Source of the DNA: LMUY01 sp964247705
Lineage (GTDB): Bacteria; Pseudomonadota; Alphaproteobacteria; Acetobacterales; Acetobacteraceae
Direction of reading: 5' to 3'
DNA: 64,000 nucleotides
Assembly (NCBI GenBank): GCA_964247705.1
Contig: CAXTVQ010000020.1
Location: 1 to 64,000 of the forward strand
Position 1 is the first letter of the stretch. Every line of letters starts with the position of its first letter. Under the pieces are notes generated by a model, which saw only the letters and a list, made by a program, of their open reading frames with translations, was not told the origin of the DNA and searched no databases. The position numbers and the translations under genes are program-made. Shown one piece after another: positions 1 to 8,454 of this stretch.

Positions 1-8
1 GGAAGTGC

Positions 9-1082
9 CTAAGCAAGCCCGGGTAGCACCGCCAGCGCGTTGTCGCGGCCGATGCGTGTCAGCACTGCTGGCGCCAACCCAGCCGCTGCCAGCCCGTTCG
101 CCGTGTCCAGCGGGGAGGCGGCCGGGAAGTCGGAGCCGAACAGCACGTGATCGTCCGGCATCAGCGCCAGCAGCGAGGGCAGCGTGTACTGGTTCCAGGC
201 CTGGGCGGTGTCGAAATACAGCCGCCGGATCAGGGTGACGGCCCCACCCGGCTCCGCCCGCATCAGGGCGGGGTCGCCGCTCACCATGCGGTTGAAGCGG
301 AAGGTCAGGAACGGCACCGCGCCGCCGCCATGGGAGAACACGAACCGGATGTCCGGAAAGCGCACGGTCGTGTGGTTGGCGAGCAAGCTGGCGATGGTGC
401 GTGACGTTTCCGCGGCGTATTCCACCACCACGTCCGGCACGCCCGCCACCGCGTTGCTGCAGCAGGCCGGCTGCAGCGGGTGCACGAACACCGTGGCGCG
501 GCGGCGGTTCAGTTCGTCCATCACGGGCGTAAAGGCCGGGTCGCCGAGATACTTGCCGCCATAGCTGGTCATGACGCCGACGCCCTGGGCGTGCAGCACA
601 TCCATGCCGTAGGCGATCTCGGCCAGGGTGTTGTCCATGTCCGGCAAGGGCAGCGTCGTGAACATGCCGAAACGGCCGGGGTGGTCCGCCACCATACGCG
701 CCTGGTATTCGTTGCAATCCCGTGCCAGGGCCCGGGCCTGGTCGTAGTCGCCAAAGAACACGCCCGGGTCGCTGGTGGAGACCACGGCCGTTGCCACGCC
801 GGCGGCGTCCATTGCGTCCAGCGACTTTTGCAGCGTCCAGCCCATGTTGAACACCTGGTTGGTCCGCCGCCCCTTCATCATCGCGAGCAGCGCAGGGGAG
901 GTGTAGTGGTGGTGAACGTCGACTCGCCAAGGCGCTGCATCCGCTGCACGTGCCGGCCCCGCCGCGAGCGCCAGCCCGCCCGCGAAGGCTGCGCCCAGTA
1001 AGCCGCGCCGGCCGAGCGTGCGGGGTAGGCAGCAGCCGCAGGGCGGGGCGGCCGGGTCAGCGTTATCGCAACGGATCAGCAT
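9..1082 (-). CDS. Tat-exported amidohydrolase (ACMSD-like, PF04909 type)
   Basis: 357-residue metal-dependent TIM-barrel hydrolase or decarboxylase of the amidohydrolase-2 family. After a twin-arginine leader (GRRGLL, then a hydrophobic stretch ending PARA), the HxH metal motif appears as VDVHHHY. Later ligands are VFVHPL, FVFSHGGG and LFGSDFP, so the metal site looks intact. I chose ATG at 1082 because GGGTGA sits just before it and it lies 4 bases after the upstream stop; a start at 1121 would lie inside that gene. It forms a two-gene unit with the LVIVD protein. An export signal is unusual for this normally cytoplasmic family. Substrate unknown. Confidence 0.85.
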   Translation of the reverse strand: MLIRCDNADPAAPPCGCCLPRTLGRRGLLGAAFAGGLALAAGPARAADAAPWRVDVHHHYTSPALLAMMKGRRTNQVFNMGWTLQKSLDAMDAAGVATAVVSTSDPGVFFGDYDQARALARDCNEYQARMVADHPGRFGMFTTLPLPDMDNTLAEIAYGMDVLHAQGVGVMTSYGGKYLGDPAFTPVMDELNRRRATVFVHPLQPACCSNAVAGVPDVVVEYAAETSRTIASLLANHTTVRFPDIRFVFSHGGGAVPFLTFRFNRMVSGDPALMRAEPGGAVTLIRRLYFDTAQAWNQYTLPSLLALMPDDHVLFGSDFPAASPLDTANGLAAAGLAPAVLTRIGRDNALAVLPGLA

Positions 1083-1086
1083 TTCA

Positions 1087-2319
1087 TCACCCGGCGAATT
1101 GCATGACCGAGAGGCCGGCATTCGTGTCGGTGACGAACATCACGCCGTTTTTGTCCACGCACACGTCGCAGGATTGCGTGACCGGCACCGCGCCGGGACG
1201 GATGTCCACCAGGCGCTGCGGCGCTGCTGGGACGCAGAACGCCACCTCCGCCGGGCGGAACGGGTCCGCGAGGTCGAACACGCGCACGCCGGCATTGTGC
1301 CAGGTTGCGAAAATCAGCGTCTCGCTCTGGAACAGGCCCGGGCGGTTCTCGTGCAGGTTGTGCGGCCCGAACTTGCCGCCGACGGCGCAGTAATCTGCCT
1401 CGCCGGGTTGCGGGAGGGTCGCGATCGATACCGGGTTTACGGGCTCCCGCACGTCGAATACCCAGGCGTGCGCGTAGCCAGCGGCGCAGTTGGCCGTCGT
1501 CGCCTCGTCCGCCAGCACGGCGAGCCCGCGCCCGGGCAGCGGCAGCGGCGTGTGGCTGCCGCCGGCGAAGGGGGGCGAGAGCAGCCGGTGGGACAACAGC
1601 GTGGGCGCGACCGGGTCGCTCAGGTCGTGCACGGTGAGGCCGCCGTCGCGCCAGGCGCCGAAGGCCAGGTTGCCGGCGACGATTGCGTGGTGCAGGGCCC
1701 AGCGCTTGCCCGGCAGCCAGGCGGGTTCCTCGCCTGCGCCTCGGTTCATGCCCGGCAACGCCCATTTCCCGGCCAGCACGGGCCGTGCCGGGTCGGCTAC
1801 GTCGAACACCGCCATGATATGGTCGGTGTAGCCGTCGAAATGGGCCGAGGCGTAGGCGTAGCGGCCGCCGACCCACCAGATGCGGTGCAGCCCGATGCCG
1901 TCGACCGGACAAAAGCCGATCTCCCGCGGATTCGCCGGGTCGCTCCTTACGTCATACACGCGCAGCCCGGCTTCGAACGGGCGTTCCCGGCGGGAGAAGC
2001 TGTCGGCGAGGGGATTGGTGAAGTAGTCCTTCTGGTCCTGGTATTGTTGCAGGGCCCAGATGTTAGCCGCATTGACGGCCAGCATGAGGCCGTCATGGAG
2101 CTGGAGATGGCTGGCCCGCGTGTTGGGCGGGCAGGGGATGAAGCGCACGGGGGTGGGCCGGCGTGGGTCGCGCACGTCGAGTACGGTGATGCCGTCGCTG
2201 AACATGTGGCCGACATAGGCGAAGCCTTCGTGCACGATGATCTGCACGCCATCCGGCCGGCCACCCTGGTCGGAATGGCCCAGCAGCTCGATGCTGTCGC
2301 TGCAGCGGATCGGATCCAT
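1087..2319 (-). CDS. LVIVD-repeat beta-propeller protein
   Basis: 410 residues made of repeated blades of the type VFDVADPARP, VRVFDLADPF and TVHDLSDPVAP, the hallmark of LVIVD repeat proteins (PF08309). These are predicted beta-propellers of unknown function, often found near aromatic or carboxylate catabolism genes. No signal peptide is evident. ATG at 2319 is preceded by AGGAG about 10 bases upstream; the open frame continues further upstream but without a good ribosome site. It is probably cotranscribed with the Tat-tagged amidohydrolase and divergent from the MFS gene, so the three may serve one substrate. That link is inference from position only. Confidence 0.75.
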   Translation of the reverse strand: MDPIRCSDSIELLGHSDQGGRPDGVQIIVHEGFAYVGHMFSDGITVLDVRDPRRPTPVRFIPCPPNTRASHLQLHDGLMLAVNAANIWALQQYQDQKDYFTNPLADSFSRRERPFEAGLRVYDVRSDPANPREIGFCPVDGIGLHRIWWVGGRYAYASAHFDGYTDHIMAVFDVADPARPVLAGKWALPGMNRGAGEEPAWLPGKRWALHHAIVAGNLAFGAWRDGGLTVHDLSDPVAPTLLSHRLLSPPFAGGSHTPLPLPGRGLAVLADEATTANCAAGYAHAWVFDVREPVNPVSIATLPQPGEADYCAVGGKFGPHNLHENRPGLFQSETLIFATWHNAGVRVFDLADPFRPAEVAFCVPAAPQRLVDIRPGAVPVTQSCDVCVDKNGVMFVTDTNAGLSVMQFAG

Positions 2320-2515
2320 GCACCCTGCTCCTGGCTTTTGCTTCCTGGATAGGCGCAACCCCGCCGGATGTTCCACTGAAATCACCGCGGCGATTGACGC
2401 GGCTGAAAAATCTGTGATCCAACTCGTTCCGAATGATTGCACGGGCGTGGCCTGTGTCATCCGGCGCAAGAACATGAGCCTCCGACGATGGAAGTTGGGG
2501 GCCGAAAGGGCGGAT

Positions 2516-3901
2516 ATGGCACAGACCAACCAGGACATCCTCGTCGAGGCTCTGGACAACTCCCGCATCCTGCCGGTGCACCGGCGCATCTTCGGCTTGA
2601 TCGCCGCCGGCTATTTCGTGGACGTGATCGATTACGCGATCTTCGGGGCGCTGATTCCCATCATGCTGCGGGACGGGTTCGCCACTCGCGCCGAACTTGG
2701 CTGGGTCGGGAGCGCGCAGTTGCTCGGCCTTGCCCTCGGGACGTTCTTCCAGGGCCAGCTCACCGACCGCATCGGGCGCAAGACGACGTATCAGTTCAAC
2801 CTGTTGCTGTTCGGCATCGCCACGATCGCCGCGGCCTTCGCGCCGAATGCGATCTGGCTGGCCGGCATACGCTTCGTGGCCGGCGTGGGCCTCGGCGCGG
2901 AGCAGCCCCTTGCGTTCGCCTATGCCGGCGAGTTCGCGCCCAAGCGCCTGCGCGGGCGCATCCTCGCGTTCATCCACCTGATCGGGGGCGCCGTGTCTTG
3001 GCCGGTGGCCGCGCTGCTCACGCTGTTCCTCGGCGACATACTCGGCTGGCGCGTCATCTGGGTGTGCATCGGCGTCGGTGCGCTGGTCGTGTTCGCGCTG
3101 CGGTTCAGCTTGCCGGAGTCGCCGCGCTGGCTGCTGACCCGGGGCCGCACGCGGGACGCCTTCGCGACACTCGGGCGCATGGGCATCGCGGCTCCGGCGC
3201 CCAACCTGGCCGAACCCGCGCAGCGTACCGGTGGGGACCCGTTCCTGCTGGTCTGGCGGCGCTACCCGATGCGGGTGCTCGCCGCCACGGTCGCGTTGAG
3301 CGCGTTCTTCTGCACGACCATTGGGCTCGGGACCTGGCTGCCGAACCTCATGGGCGGGCGCGGTTTCGACATCACCAAGTCGCTGACCTACACGTTCGGC
3401 ATGATGCTGGCGGTGCCCTGCGCCAGCCTGTTCATGATGGCCACGCTGGACCGCTGGGGCCGTAAGCTGACTGCGACGATCGCCTTCGTCGCCGCGGGCG
3501 TCATGGCGATCGTGTTCTCCCAGGCGGGCAGCAACCTGGAGGTGTTCCTCGCCGGGTTCGTGATGATCTTCTGCTACCAGGTTGCCGGGAACACGCTGCA
3601 GATCTTCACGTCCGAGGTGTTCCCGACGAGCGCCCGCGCGTCCGGCTTCGGCATGGCGGCGGGGGTCGGGCGGCTTGCCACGGCGGGGTTCATTCCGCTG
3701 ATACCGTGGATCCAGGGCAGCCTCGGACTGTCCGCCGTGTTCATCACCATCGCCTTCCTGCTCGGCGCGGCCGCGCTCAGCATGAACCTGATCGGGCCCG
3801 AAACCCGGCGCCGGTCGCTCGAGGAAGTGGCCGATGCCGGAGCTCTCGAGCCGGCACTCGCTCCAGCCGCGAGGTTGCCCATGGCGCGTACGGACGCGTA
3901 G
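2516..3901 (+). CDS. MFS transporter, aromatic acid/sugar porter type
   Basis: 461-residue inner-membrane carrier with the usual 12 hydrophobic segments. Family marks include DVIDYAIFG in TM1, the loop 2-3 signature LTDRIGRK, RFVAGVGLGAEQP in TM4, SLPESPRWLL after TM6 and the loop 8-9 LDRWGRK. This pattern fits the aromatic acid:H+ symporter/sugar porter branch. ATG at 2516 (MAQTNQ) precedes the first conserved residues; an in-frame ATG at 2474 is an alternative. It is divergent from the LVIVD/amidohydrolase pair and likely imports a carboxylic acid for them. Substrate not determinable from sequence. Confidence 0.85.
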   Translation: MAQTNQDILVEALDNSRILPVHRRIFGLIAAGYFVDVIDYAIFGALIPIMLRDGFATRAELGWVGSAQLLGLALGTFFQGQLTDRIGRKTTYQFNLLLFGIATIAAAFAPNAIWLAGIRFVAGVGLGAEQPLAFAYAGEFAPKRLRGRILAFIHLIGGAVSWPVAALLTLFLGDILGWRVIWVCIGVGALVVFALRFSLPESPRWLLTRGRTRDAFATLGRMGIAAPAPNLAEPAQRTGGDPFLLVWRRYPMRVLAATVALSAFFCTTIGLGTWLPNLMGGRGFDITKSLTYTFGMMLAVPCASLFMMATLDRWGRKLTATIAFVAAGVMAIVFSQAGSNLEVFLAGFVMIFCYQVAGNTLQIFTSEVFPTSARASGFGMAAGVGRLATAGFIPLIPWIQGSLGLSAVFITIAFLLGAAALSMNLIGPETRRRSLEEVADAGALEPALAPAARLPMARTDA

Positions 3902-3921
3902 CATCCGGATAGGAGAGCGAC

Positions 3922-4341
3922 ATGGACATCCTTTACACGGGCGTGGCGACGGCGGTCGGCGGCAGGCAAGGGCGGATCAAGTCCGAGGACGGCGTGTTGG
4001 ACATGGCGCTGGCGCATCCCAAGGAACTCGGGGGTCCTGGCGGTCACGCTACCAATCCGGAGCAGTTGTTCGCCGCAGGCTATGCCGCATGCTTCGAGAA
4101 CGCCTTGCTGCGTGTGGCGCGGGAGCGGAAGGTTCCGTTGCGCGAGTCGTCCGTCACCGCCCGGGTCGGACTTGGCCGCGAAGTCGATGGGTTTTTCCGG
4201 CTGGCAGTCACGTTGGAGGTTTCCGCACCCGGGCGGGACCGGGCGGAAATCGAGGAGTTCACTCGGATCGCGCACGAGGAGGTGTGCCCTTACTCGCGTG
4301 CCACGCGTGGCAATGTCGAGGTCGTCCTCACCGTGGTCTGA
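3922..4341 (+). CDS. ohr: Organic hydroperoxide resistance protein (OsmC/Ohr family)
   Basis: 139 residues, the typical Ohr length. The two redox cysteines are present: Cys57 in AAGYAACFENAL (peroxidatic) and Cys122 in EEVCPYSRATRGN (resolving). Arg18 in GRQGRIKS matches the conserved active-site arginine. Ohr is a cytoplasmic thiol peroxidase that reduces organic hydroperoxides, usually with lipoamide as electron donor. The start is supported by GGAGAG a few bases upstream. No OhrR-type regulator is adjacent, which is the usual arrangement elsewhere; the only MarR gene in the window is 26 kb away. Confidence 0.93.
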   Translation: MDILYTGVATAVGGRQGRIKSEDGVLDMALAHPKELGGPGGHATNPEQLFAAGYAACFENALLRVARERKVPLRESSVTARVGLGREVDGFFRLAVTLEVSAPGRDRAEIEEFTRIAHEEVCPYSRATRGNVEVVLTVV

Positions 4342-4350
4342 CTGCGTCAG
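4338..4350. terminator. Small inverted repeat spanning two convergent stop codons
   Basis: CTGAC, a TGC loop and GTCAG form a 5-base-pair hairpin covering the stop of ohr and reaching the stop of the convergent aldo/keto reductase gene. There is no T-tract, so this is at best a weak shared transcription end signal. Confidence 0.25.
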
Positions 4351-5306
4351 GCGGTGACGAAGTGCTCAGCGCGGGTCTGCACGTAGTGTTGCCACCGGGG
4401 GCTGCTGTGCAACTGGGCGAGTAGCGCCTCGTCGCCGTCGCCGGGTCCGTCCAGCACGGTCCGTACGTTGGCCCGCAACTGGTCGGCGTTGTCCACGCCC
4501 AAAATGATCGTGTCCGGGTGCTGCCCGACGACGAAGCGCAAGGCCAGGCGGGCCAGGGCCGGCTTGTCGGTGATATCCAGTTCGGCGCCGATGTCGAACA
4601 ACTCGCCCTTGAAGAACACCTCCCGGGCGATGACGGCCAGCCCGAGCGCCCTGGCCCGTGGAATGACACGCTGCAGTCCGGCCTGCTCTCCCAGGCTGAG
4701 GTCGAGGTTGACGGCGTCGAACGCGCCGGAGGCCATCTGCGCCAGGTACAGCCGCTCGCCGGAGAACGAGTCCGCGACGGCGAAGCGGATCTTCCCGGCA
4801 GCCCGCAGCCGCGCGAGGTTGTCCGCAAGCCGCGCCATGAAGTCCGGGGTCTCGTCGATCGAGGGGGCCAACAGGCCGATGTTCAGGAAGTCCACGGCGT
4901 CGCGCCGCAGTAGGCGCAGGCCGCGCTCCACCTCCGCCGACAGGGCGGCGTAGTCCAGCATGGTCCGGTTGCCCGGGTCGTAGCCGTAGCACATGCCTTC
5001 CGGCCGGGTCTGGACGAACACGGGGTAAGGCGGCGGGCTGACGGCGAAGTTGCGGCCCAACGCGTCCTTCTCCGCATCGATGGTCACGTCGAAGATGTTG
5101 ATGTGGGCGTCGTAGGCGGCGTGCAGCACGGCTTGCCGGCGGTCGCCGCCGAAGCCGGGCAGCAGGGTGCCCGGCGTCACCGCCTTGCGCATGTCCTCGT
5201 TGAAGCCGCGCGACCGTCCGTCCGGCAAGAACTCGTGCCCACCCAGGGCCACCGGCGACAGCGCGACTCCCGTGCGGCCGAACGGGCGATGCGGCAGATT
5301 GTCCAT
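4347..5306 (-). CDS. Aldo/keto reductase-fold protein lacking most catalytic residues
   Basis: 319 residues with the AKR beginning PFGRTGVALSPVALGGHEF and a typical C-terminal half (GLAVIAREVFF; LRFVVGQHPDTIILGVDN). Of the catalytic tetrad only Asp73 (NIFDVT) is recognisable. The Tyr that follows in FDTAxxYG is absent, the Lys of TKxG is Arg101 (VQTRPEG), and the His of the LxxIH strand is replaced in FLNIGLL. ATG at 5306 has AGGAG 10 bases upstream. It is convergent with ohr and divergent from the ABC importer that follows. It may be a non-catalytic member or use altered chemistry. Confidence 0.75.
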   Translation of the reverse strand: MDNLPHRPFGRTGVALSPVALGGHEFLPDGRSRGFNEDMRKAVTPGTLLPGFGGDRRQAVLHAAYDAHINIFDVTIDAEKDALGRNFAVSPPPYPVFVQTRPEGMCYGYDPGNRTMLDYAALSAEVERGLRLLRRDAVDFLNIGLLAPSIDETPDFMARLADNLARLRAAGKIRFAVADSFSGERLYLAQMASGAFDAVNLDLSLGEQAGLQRVIPRARALGLAVIAREVFFKGELFDIGAELDITDKPALARLALRFVVGQHPDTIILGVDNADQLRANVRTVLDGPGDGDEALLAQLHSSPRWQHYVQTRAEHFVTA

Positions 5307-5408
5307 GGGTGAACGCTCCTGAGTGCTCGTGCCTCCCGCAGACTCGACGCCGTGTAAGCACACTGCCACAACGATCGCACCGGCCACAGAAGCTGGAGAG
5401 GAACGGAT

Positions 5409-6701
5409 ATGAGCCATATCATCACCCGCCGCGCCGCCCTTGCAACCGGGCTTGCGGCCGGGCTGGCGGCGCCACGGATCGTGCGGGCCGCCGACGAGGT
5501 TCGGCTGACCATGTGGACCTGGATTCCGAACAAGCGGGAGGACCTGGACCTGTTCGAGCAGGCCTATCCCGGGATCAAGGTCGACCTGGTGAATGCCGGG
5601 CAGGGGGCAACCCACTACACCAAGCTGCGCGCCGCCATGCGGGCAGGCAGCGGCGCGCCCGATGTCTGCATCGCCGAGTTCCACATGATTCCGAGCTTGC
5701 GCCAGATCGGTGCGCTGCTGGACCTCTCGCCGTACGGGGCGGCTGCGATCCAGGAGGACTTCGTGCCTTGGTCGTGGCAGCAGGTCAGCGACGGCGGCCA
5801 TGTCTACGCGGTGCCGTCCGATAGCGGCCCGATCGCGCTGTTGTACCGCAGCGACGTGTTCGAGAAGCACGGCGTCGTTCCACCCACGACGTGGGACGGT
5901 TTCGCGGAAGCGGCGATCAAGCTGCATACGGACGCGCCGGACGTGTTCCTGACGGACATGCAGCTCAATGCCGGTGCTTGGTTCACCTCGCTTGCGTGGC
6001 AGGCCGGGTCCCGCCCGTTCGCGGTGGATGGGACGACCGTGACGGTCCGCATCAACGACGAGCCGGCGCGCCGGGTGGCGGCGTTCTGGCAGAAACTGAT
6101 CGACGCCCATGCCATCGACACCGCGCCGTCCAACACGGCCGACTGGTATCAGTCGACCGACCAGGGCCGCTACGCTTGCTGGGTGGCGGCGGCGTGGGCG
6201 CCGTTGTTCCTGTCGCAGTTCGCCCATGCCAGCGCCGGGCAGTGGCGGGTGGCGCCGATCCCGCAATGGGACCCGGCCAAGCCCGTCTCGGCCAATTTCG
6301 GCGGCAGCACGACGGCGGTGACGACGCAGACCAAGCACCCGAAGGAAGCGGCGTTGCTGGCGACCTTCCTGTGCCACGATCCGCGTTTGATCGAGCACCG
6401 GGTGACGGCGCATTTCGCGTTCCCGACGCTGGAGAAGGTGCTTGATTCACAGAACTTTCAGGACCGCCGGTTCTCGTTCTACGGCGACCAGGCAATCAAC
6501 AAGGTGTTCGTGGAGTCGGGGCGCCTCGTAGATGGATCGTTCCAGTGGAGCCCGTTCCAGGATTACGTGTTCGCGCAGATGAGCAACGAGATGACCGCCG
6601 CCGGCACCGGGGGGCGGGGAACGTTGGCGGCGGCGCTGGACCGGGTGCAGCGCAACGTGGTCGCGTTCGCAAAGGGCCAGGGGTTCACCGTAAAGGCATG
6701 A
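5409..6701 (+). CDS. ABC sugar-type substrate-binding protein
   Basis: 430-residue extracellular solute-binding protein family 1. The N-terminus is a twin-arginine signal (TRRAALATGL ... PRIVRA) and the mature domain starts ADEVRLTMWTWIPNK. Other family features are the early lobe segment GAPDVCIAEFHMIP and a later block with YACWVAAAW and NFGGSTTAV. The start has GAGAGGAACGG just upstream. It is the first gene of a translationally coupled set: its stop overlaps the next start as ATGA. Periplasmic; likely binds a sugar, sugar acid or polyol, in line with the enolase-superfamily dehydratase at the end of the operon. Confidence 0.88.
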   Translation: MSHIITRRAALATGLAAGLAAPRIVRAADEVRLTMWTWIPNKREDLDLFEQAYPGIKVDLVNAGQGATHYTKLRAAMRAGSGAPDVCIAEFHMIPSLRQIGALLDLSPYGAAAIQEDFVPWSWQQVSDGGHVYAVPSDSGPIALLYRSDVFEKHGVVPPTTWDGFAEAAIKLHTDAPDVFLTDMQLNAGAWFTSLAWQAGSRPFAVDGTTVTVRINDEPARRVAAFWQKLIDAHAIDTAPSNTADWYQSTDQGRYACWVAAAWAPLFLSQFAHASAGQWRVAPIPQWDPAKPVSANFGGSTTAVTTQTKHPKEAALLATFLCHDPRLIEHRVTAHFAFPTLEKVLDSQNFQDRRFSFYGDQAINKVFVESGRLVDGSFQWSPFQDYVFAQMSNEMTAAGTGGRGTLAAALDRVQRNVVAFAKGQGFTVKA

Positions 6702-7576
6702 GCGCCCGGCGGCGCGTCCCGCTGGCGCCTTACTTGTTCCTGTTGCCGTTCGCCGTGCTGTTCGTGGCGTTCCTGTTGGCGCCGCTGGCCTACGCGTTGG
6801 GCCTGAGCCTGTTTCGCGACAGCATGGTCGGCGGGCGCGCGTTCGTGGCACTGGCCAACTATGCCGACGTGCTGACGGACGATGCGTTCTGGGGCGGGAT
6901 CGGCAACATGCTGCTGTTCGGGCTGTTCCAGATCCCGCTCATGTTGGCGTTGGCGCTGGCGTTCGCGCTGGTGCTGCACGGGCGCGGGGTGATGCTGCGG
7001 CCGCTGTTCCGCATCGCCTTCTTCGTTCCGTATGCCGTGCCCAGCATCGTGGCGGCGTTGATCTGGGGCTACCTGTACGGACCGACCTTCGGCCCGGCGC
7101 ACCAGCTCGCGACGGCGCTGAACCTGCCTGCGCCCAACTTCCTGAGCTACCGGTTGATGCTGCCCTCCCTGGCCAACATCGTGGTGTGGGAGTTCACCGG
7201 CTACAACATGGTGATCCTGTATGCGGCGCTGCAGGCCGTGCCGCCGGAGGTGGAGGAGGCCGCCGCCATGGACGGCGCCACGCGCTGGCAGTCGGCCATG
7301 TGGGTGAAGGTGCCGATGATCGGCGGCGCGCTGGCCACCACGGCCATCTTCGCGCTGGTGCACACGCTGCAGTTGTTCAACGAACCGCAATTGATGGGCG
7401 CCATCGCGCCGGAGGTGATCGGCGATCATTACACGCCGAACCTGTACGCCTATACGCTGGCGTTCGTGAACCAGCAGCTCAACTACTCGGCCGCGGTGTC
7501 CTTCACGCTGGCGCTGCTGGTGATGCTGATCGCGGGCGGCGTGCTGCTGGTGCGGCATTTGCGGCGGCCGGTATGA
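6698..7576 (+). CDS. ABC sugar-type permease, MalF/UgpA-like
   Basis: 292-residue inner-membrane permease with six predicted membrane segments, starting PYLFLLPFAVLFVAFLLAPL. The cytoplasmic EAA loop, which contacts the ATPase, is visible as VPPEVEEAAAMDGATRWQS. ATG at 6698 overlaps the stop of the binding protein (ATGA), and its own stop overlaps the next ATG in the same way, indicating translational coupling. Works with the next permease. No ATPase of the MalK type is present in this operon. Confidence 0.88.
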   Translation: MSARRRVPLAPYLFLLPFAVLFVAFLLAPLAYALGLSLFRDSMVGGRAFVALANYADVLTDDAFWGGIGNMLLFGLFQIPLMLALALAFALVLHGRGVMLRPLFRIAFFVPYAVPSIVAALIWGYLYGPTFGPAHQLATALNLPAPNFLSYRLMLPSLANIVVWEFTGYNMVILYAALQAVPPEVEEAAAMDGATRWQSAMWVKVPMIGGALATTAIFALVHTLQLFNEPQLMGAIAPEVIGDHYTPNLYAYTLAFVNQQLNYSAAVSFTLALLVMLIAGGVLLVRHLRRPV

Positions 7577-8454
7577 GCACAGTGGGCATGAGCGCCGTGC
7601 TGAATGCGCGCGACCGGCGGACGCAACGGATCACGACGGCGCTGTTCGCCGTATTCCTGATCTACACCGCGATCCCCCTGTTCTACCTGGTGGTGTCCAG
7701 CACCAAGAGCAACGCCGAGCTGTTCGAGAGCTTCGGGTTATGGTTCGCACACGGCTTCCACCTGCGCGAGAACCTGCAAGCGCTGTTCGCCTATGATGGC
7801 GGTGTTTACCGGCGCTGGCTGCTGAACACCGTCGGCTACTCCGTCGCCTCCGCCGCGGGCGCGTCCGTGTTTGCCAGCATGGCGGGCTACGCTTTCGCCA
7901 AGTTCGAGTTTGCGGGCAAGCGGACGCTGTTCGGGCTGATCCTCGGGGCGGTGCTGGTGCCGCACACGGCGCTGGTCATTCCGCTGTTCCTGCTGCTCAG
8001 CCAGACCGGGCTGGTGAACACGCCACTGGCCGTGGTGCTGCCATCGATGGTCTCGCCGTTCGGCGTCTACCTGATGCGCGTGTATGCGGACCGGGCCGTG
8101 CCGGACGAGTTGCTGGACGCGGCAAGGATCGATGGCGCCGGGGAAGTGCGGATTTTTGTCAGCATCGCGTTCCGCCTGATGGTGCCCGGCTTCGTCACCG
8201 TCGTGCTGCTGACCTTCGTCGCCGCCTGGAACAACTACTTCCTGCCGCTCGTCGTGCTCAGCGATCCCCGCTATTTTCCGCTGACGGTGGGCCTGGCCTC
8301 CTGGTATCAGCAGGCGAGTTCCGGCAGCGGGGCGGAGGCGCTGTTCTCGTTGGTGTTGACGGGGGCGCTGGTGGGCATCCTCCCCGTGCTGGTGCTGTTC
8401 TTGTTCCTGCAGCGCTATTGGCAAAGCGGGCTCAGCGCGGGAAGCCTCAAGTGA
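7573..8454 (+). CDS. ABC sugar-type permease, MalG/UgpE-like
   Basis: 293-residue partner permease. The first membrane segment is ALFAVFLIYTAIPLFYLVVSS, the central segments include GAVLVPHTALVIPLFLLL, and the EAA loop reads VPDELLDAARIDGAGEVRIF. Start at 7573 is the ATGA overlap; ATG at 7588 (MSAVLN) is an alternative. Its TGA overlaps the GTG of the dehydratase gene, so transporter and enzyme are made from one message. Confidence 0.88.
   Translation: MSTVGMSAVLNARDRRTQRITTALFAVFLIYTAIPLFYLVVSSTKSNAELFESFGLWFAHGFHLRENLQALFAYDGGVYRRWLLNTVGYSVASAAGASVFASMAGYAFAKFEFAGKRTLFGLILGAVLVPHTALVIPLFLLLSQTGLVNTPLAVVLPSMVSPFGVYLMRVYADRAVPDELLDAARIDGAGEVRIFVSIAFRLMVPGFVTVVLLTFVAAWNNYFLPLVVLSDPRYFPLTVGLASWYQQASSGSGAEALFSLVLTGALVGILPVLVLFLFLQRYWQSGLSAGSLK

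Noticed and set aside
2394..2422. TTGACG as a -35 box for the MFS gene at 2516
   Set aside because: No acceptable -10 element lies 16-18 bases downstream.
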